Shown here piece after piece: positions 34,708 through 43,359 of a DNA stretch of 64,000 nucleotides. Each line of letters opens with the position of its first letter. Positions within the stretch are counted from its first letter, which is position 1. The DNA is from Nannocystis sp. RBIL2 (GTDB taxonomy: Bacteria; Myxococcota_A; Polyangia; Nannocystales; Nannocystaceae): NCBI RefSeq assembly GCF_026626745.1, contig NZ_JAPNJW010000002.1, positions 2,690,151 to 2,754,150 of the forward strand, given 5' to 3'. A program made the position numbers and the translations under genes. The notes beneath the pieces are model-generated. The model did not search any database, was not told the DNA's origin, and worked only from the letters and a program-made list of their open reading frames with translations.

Positions 34708-34781
34708 GGGTCACGATAACACGCACGAAGCACGGCCAGAAGCCGCGCAGCGCTCGCGTGTCCGTGCCTTCCGACGCCGGG

Positions 34782-35741
34782 TCATGGTGCCCACGACGTG
34801 AAGCAGGAGGCGCTGCTCGGCTCGCTCTGGAGGTCTCCTTCACTGGCTCGGACCTCGATGTCGTATGGCGTATTGGGCTGCAGACCGCTCAGTACCGTGC
34901 TCGACTGGGCGCCGACAGTCCTCCACGGCCCCCACTGCCCATCCCCGCGGACCTTGTGACGCATGGAGTAGGAGACGGGGGAGGAACCGCCGGCAGGCAC
35001 CACCGGCGGCCAGTTCACCAGGATGGCGTCCGTGGCGAGGGGCGTGCAGTAAACCGAGCTCATGAAGAACCCCGTCGTGCAGGACACCTGGCCAAGGTCT
35101 TCCCAGATGCCCTGGCCCCCCTCTTCTCCCACTCGGGCCCAGGCCCGGATGGTGTACGTACTGTTGCTGAGAAGTCCGGTCACCAGGGTGCTCGTGCTCA
35201 TCGACTGCCGGGTCCAGACCTGGGGGTTGTCTTGTTTCGCCACCTCGACGTCGTAGGAGTCCACTCCCGGGGTCGGCAGCACGCTTACCTCGATCTCTCG
35301 TCCAGCCGGCGCACAGGACAGGGCGCCGGGGACAATCCGGCGCGGTCCCCCGGCCTTCCTGCGCTCCGGTGATTCCGAGCCGCTGGCCGCTGTCGTGCCG
35401 GAGGCCTGGGCCGCCTCCCCTGGCACTTTGCCGTCCCGGGACCGGACCTGGACATCATGCACGGTATTCGAGTCCAGACCGCTGACCTGGTGGGAAAAAG
35501 AGCTCGTGGTCTCCCACGCGCTCCACTGCTGTGCTCCGCGCGGTTTGAAGCACGTCTCGTACGCCAGCCCCGGTGGGGCGCCCGGCAGGGGTGTCCAGGT
35601 GAGCAAGAGCGAGCTGGAACTCAGGGGCACGCATCCGAAGTCGTGCGGCGGGGGGCTGGCGACGTCGGAGGATTCGTTGCGAGCGGTCACAGAGTGAGGT
35701 TTACCAGAGGATGGCCGGCGCGTGTGCGAGCGTGGATACAC
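34782..35741 (-). CDS. Fibronectin type III repeat protein, unclear start
   Basis: About 319 aa from a GTG at 35741; a later GTG at 35690 is equally plausible and neither has a good RBS. Three FN3-like units can be seen: SSLLLTWTPLPGAPPGLAYE to TVHDVQVRSRDGK, LSCAPAGREIEVSVLPTPGV to YTIRAWARVGEE, and ILVNWPPVVPAGGSSPVSYS to PYDIEVRASEGD. No signal peptide is present, and the base composition and codon choice are less extreme than in neighbours. It may be a truncated secreted protein, a transferred fragment, or a real gene with a missed start. Binding role only. Confidence 0.55.
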   Translation of the reverse strand: MYPRSHTRRPSSGKPHSVTARNESSDVASPPPHDFGCVPLSSSSLLLTWTPLPGAPPGLAYETCFKPRGAQQWSAWETTSSFSHQVSGLDSNTVHDVQVRSRDGKVPGEAAQASGTTAASGSESPERRKAGGPRRIVPGALSCAPAGREIEVSVLPTPGVDSYDVEVAKQDNPQVWTRQSMSTSTLVTGLLSNSTYTIRAWARVGEEGGQGIWEDLGQVSCTTGFFMSSVYCTPLATDAILVNWPPVVPAGGSSPVSYSMRHKVRGDGQWGPWRTVGAQSSTVLSGLQPNTPYDIEVRASEGDLQSEPSSASCFTSWAP

Positions 35742-35787
35742 GCTCGCCGCATCGATTGCGGCGCCCGGCAGCGATCGCAGCGCGCAG

Positions 35788-37824
35788 TCAATCGCCGCGG
35801 CCCGGGTACGGTCGCGCTTGCTTGACGTAGAGGGCCGGCGGCTGCGACGGGTCGGCGACGTCGTCGAACTTGAACTCGACGTCCATCGCGTACCAGCCGT
35901 GATTGCCGGCGCCGGGCCCGTAGGCCGGCGAGAAGCGGCGGTGGATGGCGCCCAGCGCGACCCCGAGCTGATAGGCCTGCTGCACCGACAGGACCGTCTC
36001 GCCGGCGTCGATCAGGCTCGAGTGCGTGATGTACGACCTCGGCTGGTTCGGCTGCGCGAAGAAGTAGAGGAACTGATCGCTGGTGACGCCGGGAGGCGGC
36101 GCGACGACCTCGACGTCGCCGCCGGCTTGCACGTTGACGTAGAACGCGGGGTCGAGGCCGGAGGGGTCGAAGGGGTTGGCGGTGACCGCGACGCCGTTGG
36201 CCTCCTCGTCGCCGAAGTTCGGGTGTACGAGCAATGCCATGCCGACCGAGCGGTGGTCGATGCCGTAGTAGCTGCGCTCCTCGAAGGTGCGAAACAGCCA
36301 GATGCTGGCATAGGTCTCGCGGATCGCGTCGAGCACGTCGCTCCAGTCGGCCGGGTCGCCGGTGTGCGATTCGTAGCATCCGGCGCACGGGAAGCCGTCG
36401 AGGTCCTCGCTGTTGGTGCTAGTGCGGAAGCGCATCTTCTGGCCGGGGTAGTCGGCGCCGAACTTGGCCTTGAGGGCGGCCTGGAACGCGCCGTCGAGCG
36501 GGGCTGTGGCCATTTCGGCGCGCAGGGCCGCCAGCGCCTGGTCGCGCAGCGCGGCGTCGGTGGCGAACGCGGGGTCGGCGAGCAATGCGTCGACACGCTC
36601 GTAGAAGCCGTTGTCGCGCATGAACTGGTCGTAGTAATAAACGGGCACCGCGAACGCCCTGGCGACCGGGACGCCCTCGGTGCGGGCGAGGATCGAGTAC
36701 TGCGCCGCCTTGCCGCCGAAGGCGAGGACCGCGGTCTTGATCGCGTCGCGCAGCGACTCGCCGTCGGCCGGCTCGGGGGTCACGTCCTCGATGTCGACCA
36801 GCTCGGTGACTTCGAGGTCGAGCGGCGGCAGCGTGACCGGCTCGGGCCGGTGCGCCTCCCAGTACGCCGCGGCCTCCGCCTCGCTGACCTCGCGGACGCG
36901 CCACGCCGCCGCGTCCACCGTCAGCTCGATCAGCCGGCCCTCGAGCGCCCGCAGCTCGGCATTAGTGGTCGCCCCGCGCAGGCCCATGTTCGGGGTCTTG
37001 CGATTGAGCGAGAGCACGTTGACGTGCGACAGCGGGGTCTGGAACTGCTCGGTGACGAGGCCCTGGACCACGCTGATGTCGTTGGGGGCCTCGTCGAGCA
37101 CGAGGATGTCCTGGTACGACACGTACTCGCTCGCCAGCTGCTCCGCGGTCATGAACCGCAGCCGGCCCATGCCCGCGCCGAGCGAGAGCGGCTGGTAGTC
37201 GATCTCGGCGTAGATCTGGTCGGTCGTGATCACCGGGACGTCGGCGGGCAGGCGCTCCGCCTCGACCGCGATCGACTCCGAGGTCGGGTGAAAATAGAGC
37301 GACCCGCCGAAGTACGAGTCCGCGGCGACGCCGCGCCAGAGCGCCGCGATCATCTCGGCCGAGGCCGAATCGTAGGGCGAGAGCTCCAATGCCCACACCT
37401 TCGGCTCCTCGTACCAGGTCACGGCCCCGAGGGTGAAGCGCCGCTCGGGGCTGTAATACTCGGTGGCGTTGAACTCGGCCAATTGCGGGACCACCGGCAG
37501 CGGGTCGCCCGACAGATGGGTGGAGACGAACTCGTAGTGGATCGGGTAGAGGGCGCTGTTCTGGAAGTACAGGGCGTCGGCGTCGGCGTGGTCCTGGACG
37601 ACCTTGACCGAGCGCGCGCCCGGCAGGTTGGCGTCGAGCGGCACCGAGGCGAGGGCCTGGAAGTCGGCGAGGCAGCCGATCTGGCGCGCGAACTCGGGGG
37701 CCGCGTCGCCCGACTGCAAGCACCGCTCGGGCAGGCCGACCAGGTCCCCCTGCCCGCCGCAACTCGACAGCGCCGCGCAGGCGAAAATCGGCGCGGCGAG
37801 GATCGGGAGAGAGCGATGTGACAT
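35788..37824 (-). CDS. Secreted PEP/pyruvate-dikinase-like protein
   Basis: 678 aa lipoprotein (MSHRSLPILAAPIFACAALS, lipobox SSC). The middle holds a phosphohistidine-like segment, TPLSHVNVLSLNRKTPNMGL, resembling the GGxxSHxAI motif of PEP synthase, PPDK and glucan water dikinase. The C-terminal half contains the ATP-grasp-like nucleotide region (FGGKAAQYSILARTEGVPV, RFRTSTNSEDLDGFPCAGCY). The order of the two modules is opposite to PPDK. Export of a dikinase-like protein is odd because ATP is absent outside the cell; it may be a pseudoenzyme or bind phosphate or glucan. No close partner is evident, though it lies among other surface genes. Confidence 0.8.
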   Translation of the reverse strand: MSHRSLPILAAPIFACAALSSCGGQGDLVGLPERCLQSGDAAPEFARQIGCLADFQALASVPLDANLPGARSVKVVQDHADADALYFQNSALYPIHYEFVSTHLSGDPLPVVPQLAEFNATEYYSPERRFTLGAVTWYEEPKVWALELSPYDSASAEMIAALWRGVAADSYFGGSLYFHPTSESIAVEAERLPADVPVITTDQIYAEIDYQPLSLGAGMGRLRFMTAEQLASEYVSYQDILVLDEAPNDISVVQGLVTEQFQTPLSHVNVLSLNRKTPNMGLRGATTNAELRALEGRLIELTVDAAAWRVREVSEAEAAAYWEAHRPEPVTLPPLDLEVTELVDIEDVTPEPADGESLRDAIKTAVLAFGGKAAQYSILARTEGVPVARAFAVPVYYYDQFMRDNGFYERVDALLADPAFATDAALRDQALAALRAEMATAPLDGAFQAALKAKFGADYPGQKMRFRTSTNSEDLDGFPCAGCYESHTGDPADWSDVLDAIRETYASIWLFRTFEERSYYGIDHRSVGMALLVHPNFGDEEANGVAVTANPFDPSGLDPAFYVNVQAGGDVEVVAPPPGVTSDQFLYFFAQPNQPRSYITHSSLIDAGETVLSVQQAYQLGVALGAIHRRFSPAYGPGAGNHGWYAMDVEFKFDDVADPSQPPALYVKQARPYPGRGD

Positions 37825-37851
37825 GTCCGTCCTCCGCGCGTCGCCGCTGAA

Positions 37852-38892
37852 TCAGGGCACCCGAGAGAAGCAGTAGATCCCGCCGTAACCACCGCCGGCG
37901 CCGACGGTGTTGGCGCCCGGCGGAGACGGCCCCATCTCGACGATGTTGACGCCCGGGGCGCAGCCGGATGCGCTGTGCGACTGAATCCAGTGCGTGCCGT
38001 CCATGTCGCCGGGACCAGGGCCCGGGCCAGGGCCGCCGCCGCCGCCGCCGCGCGGCCAGGAGTGGCCGAGCATGGGCTTGCCGTCGACGTCGCTCTCGCC
38101 CGCCGCGGAGGTCCAGTCGAGGCAGGTCGACGAGGCGCTCTCGAGGCGACCGTCGGTGCCGCTGCCGGTGAGGGTGTCGTGATTGTCGACAGGGTCCTGC
38201 AGAGGGTCGGGCTGGTGATTGGGCACACCGTCCTCGTTGGGCAGGTCGTCCTGGATCGCCGAGTCGGCGCCGACGGGCCGCTCGGCCAGCAGGTCGTCCT
38301 TGTCGGCGGCGACCAGGCGCCCGAGCCTGTCGTACCAGGGGCCGTCGCCGACGCGGTCGATGGCGTCGACCTGCTCGCCGTTCTCGTCGGCGCTGGCGCT
38401 GAGGAACGCCCGCCACGGCTTGCTGCCGGCGCCGGGCATGCTCATCTCGGCGATCGCGGCGCAGATCTTGTCGGCCCCGCGGAGGCCGGCACCAGGCCCC
38501 TCTTCGCCGAAGCGGAGGTCGCCGCCGAAGCCCTGCTGGCTGCCCGAGAGCTCCTGCATGGCCTTGAGGCTGGTGACGAAGAAGCTGAACGGCTCGCTGG
38601 GGACCGCGCCGGTGGTGGTGGTCGAATCGTCGGTGCTCGCGGCGGTCGAGCCGTCGCCGCTCTCGGAGGCGCCGCTCGTCGGGGCATCGCTGGTGGAGCC
38701 GGCGCTCGTCGGCGCGTCATTCGTGGCGGCGGAGCTCGTGCCGGTGGCGTCGCCGGTGCCCGTGACGTCACTCGTGGTGGACGCCGCGTCCGTCTCGCTG
38801 CTCGCAGTATCGCCGCCGTCGCTCGGACAGCCGAGCACGCAAAGCAAAATTCCGGGGAGGAGCGCGAGGCTCCGTGGATTGCGTCTCGTCAT
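37852..38892 (-). CDS. DUF1554-like lipoprotein
   Basis: 346 aa. MTRRNPRSLALLPGILLCVL with lipobox LGC. About 70 residues of Thr/Ser/Ala/Gly linker. The mature domain starts FSFFVTSLKAMQELSGSQQG and contains RGADKICAAIAEMSMPGAGS then WRAFLSAS, matching DUF1554-type (collagen-binding-like, C-type lectin-like fold) proteins in which GADAxCQxxA and WxAxLS are signature elements. A polyglycine/proline stretch and a final CAPGVNIVEMG...YCFSRVP complete the domain. AAAGGA lies 12 bp before the ATG in unusually AT-rich leader DNA. A surface or matrix protein is likely. Confidence 0.75.
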   Translation of the reverse strand: MTRRNPRSLALLPGILLCVLGCPSDGGDTASSETDAASTTSDVTGTGDATGTSSAATNDAPTSAGSTSDAPTSGASESGDGSTAASTDDSTTTTGAVPSEPFSFFVTSLKAMQELSGSQQGFGGDLRFGEEGPGAGLRGADKICAAIAEMSMPGAGSKPWRAFLSASADENGEQVDAIDRVGDGPWYDRLGRLVAADKDDLLAERPVGADSAIQDDLPNEDGVPNHQPDPLQDPVDNHDTLTGSGTDGRLESASSTCLDWTSAAGESDVDGKPMLGHSWPRGGGGGGPGPGPGPGDMDGTHWIQSHSASGCAPGVNIVEMGPSPPGANTVGAGGGYGGIYCFSRVP

Positions 38893-38940
38893 TTTTAATC
38901 AATTCCTTTCGTGCCCGCAGGCAGATGGATGGGAGCGTCG

Positions 38941-39945
38941 TCACGCGCACGTCAGATCGGGCTGGCAGGTCTGGCCGTCGCTGCACTGACTGTCGTCGTT
39001 GCAGGACACGAGGCCCTCGATGGTGACCGACCGCTCGACGCTGGCGCCGACCACCAGCTCGACGCGGCCCTGGGCGATCGTGGTGGCGCCGACGTGCTCG
39101 CGGGTGACGACGATCGAGGGGAAGCCGGCGACGCCGAGCGCGAGCAGGTCGGTGACGAGGTCGGCGGCGATCTCGAGCTCGCCGTCGTCGGCGGTGGCGC
39201 ACACGATCGTGCCCTTGGTGCCGCCGTGGTGACTGATGTCGAGCTTGACGCGGATCGTCGACAGCTCGGGCTGGGCGGCGGCCTCCCACGCGAGCGCGAG
39301 GGCGACGTCGGCGGCGAGCTCGATGCCGGCGGTGACGAGCTCCAGCGGGGCGATCCCGCGGGCCTCGACGCTGAAGCCGCCCAGCGCGTCGCCTTCCGCG
39401 GTGACCGTGATCGGATCGCCCTCACCGAACGGCGGGTAGACGAGCTTGACGCTGCCGCCGGGCTGATAGGTGTCGGCGATCGGATCCATGGTGAAGGACG
39501 CGGCCCCGGCCTCGGTGCGCAGGCCCTCGACAGTGACCGTGCCGACGCTGCCCGCGGTCGGGTAGGCCTGGCAGGTCTCGTCCTCGACGCACACCGCGGA
39601 GCCGCCGCAGGGCGTGCTGCACAACGGGACCCGCGGGGTCAGCAATCGACAATCGCCGGCGCTCGCGTCCTCTTCCCACACGATCGCGTTCGGGGTCGGG
39701 CCGTCGTAGACCTTGCCCAGCACCGTCGTCTTGCCGTCCTCCGCCGCGAGCAAGATCTGGAAGCTGCCGACGAGGACCTCCGCGTCGCCGGTGGTGTCGC
39801 CGCTCGTCGTGGTCTCGCCGCCGTCGCTGGTGTCCTCGCCGGAGGGTTGCGACGGCGAGCCGCAGGCGACGACGGCGATTGTCGAGAGGACGACCGCGAG
39901 CGAGGCGCGCCGTCCGGACCGGGGTAAACGTGCGACGAGCTTCAT
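38941..39945 (-). CDS. Lipoprotein, unknown beta-rich domain
   Basis: 334 aa. MKLVARLPRSGRRASLAVVL with lipobox VVAC, then a short Thr/Asp/Gly linker. The mature part is beta-rich (IRVKLDISHHGGTKGTIVC and similar) with a few Cys pairs, including CSTPCGGSAVCVEDETCQAY and the end CNDDSQCSDGQTCQPDLTC. The last segment has the CxxDxxCxxGxxC pattern that recurs at the ends of Nannocystis surface lipoproteins. I do not recognise an enzyme. It is the last of a long series of minus-strand surface genes before the two-component system. Confidence 0.75.
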   Translation of the reverse strand: MKLVARLPRSGRRASLAVVLSTIAVVACGSPSQPSGEDTSDGGETTTSGDTTGDAEVLVGSFQILLAAEDGKTTVLGKVYDGPTPNAIVWEEDASAGDCRLLTPRVPLCSTPCGGSAVCVEDETCQAYPTAGSVGTVTVEGLRTEAGAASFTMDPIADTYQPGGSVKLVYPPFGEGDPITVTAEGDALGGFSVEARGIAPLELVTAGIELAADVALALAWEAAAQPELSTIRVKLDISHHGGTKGTIVCATADDGELEIAADLVTDLLALGVAGFPSIVVTREHVGATTIAQGRVELVVGASVERSVTIEGLVSCNDDSQCSDGQTCQPDLTCA

Positions 39946-40164
39946 GGCGTGGTGCGAGGCGTGAGCCGCAGGACCGGCACCGCGAGCAATGGGTGGCGCG
40001 AACGATCGATCGATGACAGCCGCGTCGACCGTCGCTCGGCGGCCGCGACGCCGCCGGCCGCGAACACTCGCGCGACGGATCGCGGCACATCAGCGCGTGA
40101 GACCAGCATCGCGGCGCCTCGGAGACGGATGAGCCCAGGCTACGCCGCGCGATTGCCCGGGGTA

Positions 40165-40190
40165 TGTCCGATTGTGTCCGATTGTGTCGG
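40165..40190 (+). promoter_or_regulatory. 10-bp-phased TGTCCGATTG direct repeats
   Basis: TGTCCGATTG occurs at 40165-40174 and 40175-40184, followed by TGTCGG, 37 bp upstream of the response regulator ATG. Spacing equals one helical turn, as expected for OmpR/PhoB-type tandem binding. A related TGTGTCGAAG repeat lies upstream of the polyphosphate operon. Confidence 0.45.
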
Positions 40191-40226
40191 CCGGCGTGGG
40201 TGAGGGCTTTCGGCTATCTTGAGCGC

Positions 40227-40943
40227 ATGACCGAGGCGAGCGGCGGCGCAGGCGTCCGCGCCCTGATGATCGAAGACGACGAGCGGCTGGCCCAGTTGAC
40301 GACCCGCTACCTGGCCGCGCACGGCATCGAGACGCGCTACGAGGTCACCGGCTCCCGCGGGCTCGACGAGGCGATGCGCGGCCGCTACGACGTGGTCCTC
40401 ATCGACGTCATGCTGCCGGAGCGCGACGGCATCGACGTGTGCCGCTCGTTGCGACAGATGAGCGACGTCCCGGTGATCATGCTGACCGCCTGCGGGACCG
40501 AGGCCGATCGCGTGCTCGGCCTCGAGTCGGGCGCCGACGACTACGTGACCAAGCCGTTCTCGACGCGCGAGCTGCTGGCCCGGGTGCGCGCGGTGGTCCG
40601 GCGCTCGCGCGGCCAGCTCGGGCCGAGCAACCGCGCGCTGCGGGTCGGCGGCCTGGTGCTCGACCCGGGCAACCTGTACGTCGAGAACAAGGGCGTCTCG
40701 GTGTCGCTGACGAGCTTCGAGTTCTCGCTGCTGTACGCGCTGGCCGAGCGGGCCGGCCGGGTGCTGACGCGCGAGCAGCTGCTCGACCTGGTCCATGGGT
40801 CCGCCGAGGAGGCGTTCGACCGCTCGATCGACACCCACGTGTCTCGCCTGCGCCGCAAGCTCGGCGACGACCCGCGCCAGCCGCAGCTGCTGATGACGGT
40901 GCGCGGCGTCGGCTACATGCTGGCCAAGGGGACGCGCGCGTGA
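40227..40943 (+). CDS. OmpR-family response regulator
   Basis: 238 aa from the ATG at 40227. The receiver domain has the acidic pair EDDE near residue 17, the phosphoacceptor Asp60 (VLIDVMLP) and the conserved Lys109 (VTKPF). The C-terminal winged helix follows the OmpR/PhoB plan (LTSFEFSLLYALAERAGRVL, SIDTHVSRLRRKLGDD, VRGVGYML). The kinase start overlaps its stop. Direct repeats just upstream suggest autoregulation. Confidence 0.95.
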   Translation: MTEASGGAGVRALMIEDDERLAQLTTRYLAAHGIETRYEVTGSRGLDEAMRGRYDVVLIDVMLPERDGIDVCRSLRQMSDVPVIMLTACGTEADRVLGLESGADDYVTKPFSTRELLARVRAVVRRSRGQLGPSNRALRVGGLVLDPGNLYVENKGVSVSLTSFEFSLLYALAERAGRVLTREQLLDLVHGSAEEAFDRSIDTHVSRLRRKLGDDPRQPQLLMTVRGVGYMLAKGTRA

Positions 40944-42337
40944 ACCCGCTGCGACCGTGGCGCCTGGCGGCGCAGATCTGGGCGCTCGCGCTGCTGACCC
41001 AGGCAGTGGTGGTGCTGTCGCTGGCGGCGATGTTCTGGATGTCGCGCCACCCGGCGCCGCCGAACTTCATGCGCCTGCACGAGCACATCATCCGCGAGCT
41101 GGCGACCCACGCGGACGAGCCGGGCGGGCTGCAGGCGGCGGTCGACCGCGCCAGCGCGGCGACGACCGATCACTTCGCGCTGTTCTCCCGCGACGGCGCG
41201 CTGCTGGCCGCGACCCGCGGCAGCACGCCGCCGCAGCTGCCGTTCGAGCGGCTGGCGACGCTGTCGCGGACCGAGCGCATCGACGGGCCGGCGCGGGTCA
41301 TCGTGCCATTGCGGGCCGAGGATGGTCTGGTCGGCTTCGGCGTGGCGCGCCTGCAGCTGTCGCCGCCGCCGCGCCCGGGGGTGTCGACGGTCGCGGTGGT
41401 GCTGGCGGTATTGGCGGGCCTGTCGGTGCTGCTGGCGCGGCGGCTGTCGGAGCCGCTGGGCCGGCTGGTCGGCGCCGCGCAGGCGTTCGGGGCCGGCGAC
41501 GTCCAGGTGCGCGTCGGCTTGGCGCCGCGCGGGCCGCTCGGGCTGCTCGGGCGCGTGTTCGACGAAATGGCCGACCGCGTGGCCGAGCTGCTCCGGTCGC
41601 AGCGCGAGCTGCTGGCCAACGTGTCGCACGAGCTGCGCACGCCGCTGGCCCGGCTGCGGGTCGCGCTCGAGCTGGCGGCCGAGAGCGACCCGGAGACGGC
41701 GCGGACCGAGCTGCGCCTGGCAGAGGACGACCTGGCGCAGCTCGAGCGCATGGTCGAGGACGTGCTCCGCACGGCCAGCCTCGACCTGGCGTCGCTGCGC
41801 CCGGGCGGCTCCCACACTGCGATGCAGCGCCTGCGGATCGACGTCGCGGCGCTGGTGCACCGGACGGGGCGGCGCTTCGCTAGCGCCTGGTCGAACAGCC
41901 AGGTCACGATCGCCGCGCCCGACGAGCCGCTGTACGTCGACGGCGACCCCGAGCTGCTGCGCCGCGCGCTCGACAACCTTCTCGACAACGCCCGCAAGTA
42001 CTCGGAGCCCGGCTCGCCGATCACGCTGCGCGCGGCGGCCGAGGGCGACGAGGTGGTGCTCGAGGTGGCCGACGCCGGCATCGGCATCGACGCGGCCGAC
42101 CAGGTGCAGGTGTTCACGCCGTTCTTCCGCACCGACCGCAGCCGCACGCGCATGACCGGCGGGGTCGGCCTCGGCCTGACTCTGGTCCAGCGGATCGCCC
42201 TCGCCCACGAGGGCAGCGTGGCGCTGGAGAGCGAGCCGGGCCGCGGGACGCGGGTGACGCTGCGGATCCCCCGGGCCCGCGGCGAGCTCCTGCCGGCGCA
42301 AGCGCTGCATTGCGAGCGGACCGCGGCGCAGGAGTGA
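40940..42337 (+). CDS. Sensor histidine kinase
   Basis: 465 aa from a GTG at 40940, overlapping the response regulator stop (GTGA). Membrane helices at about 11-33 and 148-166 enclose a periplasmic domain of about 110 residues with no known ligand fold. A HAMP segment (about 167-220) leads to the HisKA site His230 (NVSHELRTPLARLR). The catalytic domain has DNLLDNARKYS, DAGIGI and GVGLGLTLVQRIA. This is the classical CpxA/PhoR-like layout; the signal is unknown. A propeller-like lipoprotein gene follows by 8 bp and could be an output or sensing partner. Confidence 0.95.
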   Translation: MNPLRPWRLAAQIWALALLTQAVVVLSLAAMFWMSRHPAPPNFMRLHEHIIRELATHADEPGGLQAAVDRASAATTDHFALFSRDGALLAATRGSTPPQLPFERLATLSRTERIDGPARVIVPLRAEDGLVGFGVARLQLSPPPRPGVSTVAVVLAVLAGLSVLLARRLSEPLGRLVGAAQAFGAGDVQVRVGLAPRGPLGLLGRVFDEMADRVAELLRSQRELLANVSHELRTPLARLRVALELAAESDPETARTELRLAEDDLAQLERMVEDVLRTASLDLASLRPGGSHTAMQRLRIDVAALVHRTGRRFASAWSNSQVTIAAPDEPLYVDGDPELLRRALDNLLDNARKYSEPGSPITLRAAAEGDEVVLEVADAGIGIDAADQVQVFTPFFRTDRSRTRMTGGVGLGLTLVQRIALAHEGSVALESEPGRGTRVTLRIPRARGELLPAQALHCERTAAQE

Positions 42338-42345
42338 GGCGACGA

Positions 42346-43212
42346 ATGACGCATGCGTGGATCGCCGGAGCGGCGTGGGGCGTGATGATGTTCGCGGGGT
42401 GCGGTGATTCGTCGGGCGCGCAGGAGTGCAGCGAGTGCGCTGCGCCGGTGGTGCTCGGGGCGCTGGGCGATCCGCAGATCCGCGAGACCTCGGGGATCGC
42501 GGCCAGCGCGGCGCACCCGGGCGTGTGGTACGTGCACAACGACTCGGGCGACGCCGCCCGGCTGTTCGCGGTGGCGGAAGACGGCTCGCTGCGCGCGACC
42601 CTGACGCTCGACGTGCCGCACGTCGACTGGGAGGACATCGCTCGCGGGCCCTGCCCCGCCGGCCAGTGCCTGTACATCGGCGATATCGGCGACAACGAGC
42701 TCGCGCGCGACGCCCTCGTGATCTACCGCGTCGCGGAGCCAGTGCAGCTGGTCGACAGCGTGCTGCCGGCGGAGCGCCTCTACTTTGAATACCCCGACGG
42801 CCCGCACGACGCCGAGGCGCTGCTGATCGATCCGGAGAGCGGCGAAGTCACCGTGATCACCAAGGTCGACAGCGGCCCGTCGTCGATCTACGCGCTGCCG
42901 CTGCGGCCCGGCGAGCGCGTCACCGCGGAGTTGGTCGGCAGCGTGCTGCCGCCCACGGGCAGCGCGCGCATCACCGGCGGCGACGTCCACCCCGACGGGA
43001 CTGCGGTGCTCCTGCGCACGCGCAGCGGCGTTTTTAATTATACGAAGCGGCCGGAGCAGTCGGTCGCGTCGGCGCTGGCCGGTGAAGGCTGCGCGGGGCC
43101 GAAGCTCGACGAGGCGCAGGGCGAGGCGATCGCGTGGACGCCGGACGGCGAGGCCTGGGTCAGCGTCGGCGAGGGCGCGGGCGCGGCGATCCACCGCGTC
43201 GATTGCGACTAG
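42346..43212 (+). CDS. Lipoprotein, propeller-like
   Basis: 288 aa, ATG at 42346, 8 bp after the kinase stop with a GGCGACGA leader. MTHAWIAGAAWGVMMFAGC is the signal with lipobox FAGC. The body is beta-rich with recurrent strand pairs and an HNDSGDAARLFAVAEDG opening typical of SdiA-regulated/esterase-like phytase propellers. The stop codon TAG (43210-43212) lies within the left copy of a 34-bp inverted repeat, so the original C-terminus might have been different. Closeness to the two-component genes suggests co-expression. Confidence 0.8.
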   Translation: MTHAWIAGAAWGVMMFAGCGDSSGAQECSECAAPVVLGALGDPQIRETSGIAASAAHPGVWYVHNDSGDAARLFAVAEDGSLRATLTLDVPHVDWEDIARGPCPAGQCLYIGDIGDNELARDALVIYRVAEPVQLVDSVLPAERLYFEYPDGPHDAEALLIDPESGEVTVITKVDSGPSSIYALPLRPGERVTAELVGSVLPPTGSARITGGDVHPDGTAVLLRTRSGVFNYTKRPEQSVASALAGEGCAGPKLDEAQGEAIAWTPDGEAWVSVGEGAGAAIHRVDCD

Positions 43213-43242
43213 TACAGCCAACCCGAAGTTCTCCAGGGGTTT
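43209..43242 (+). repeat. Left copy of a 34-bp inverted-repeat pair
   Basis: CTAGTACAGCCAACCCGAAG and the following bases to TTT match the reverse complement of 45892-45924 with two mismatches and one extra G. The two copies face each other around the large helical-repeat lipoprotein gene. Confidence 0.75.
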
Positions 43243-43246
43243 GCCA

Positions 43247-43265
43247 GACCCTCTCCGAGAGGGTC
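43247..43265. terminator. Hairpin between convergent genes
   Basis: GACCCTCT pairs with AGAGGGTC across CCG, an 8-bp perfect stem, right after the left inverted repeat and between two convergent stops (43212 and 43360). Likely a bidirectional terminator or part of the repeat element. Confidence 0.6.
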
Positions 43266-43359
43266 CAGCCGAAGCCACCGAGGAGCAGCTCGAGCAGCTC
43301 GTCGCGGGAGGCGCGGGAGCGGCCCCCAGCGCTCTGGCGGACATGCTCTTTCCAACACA

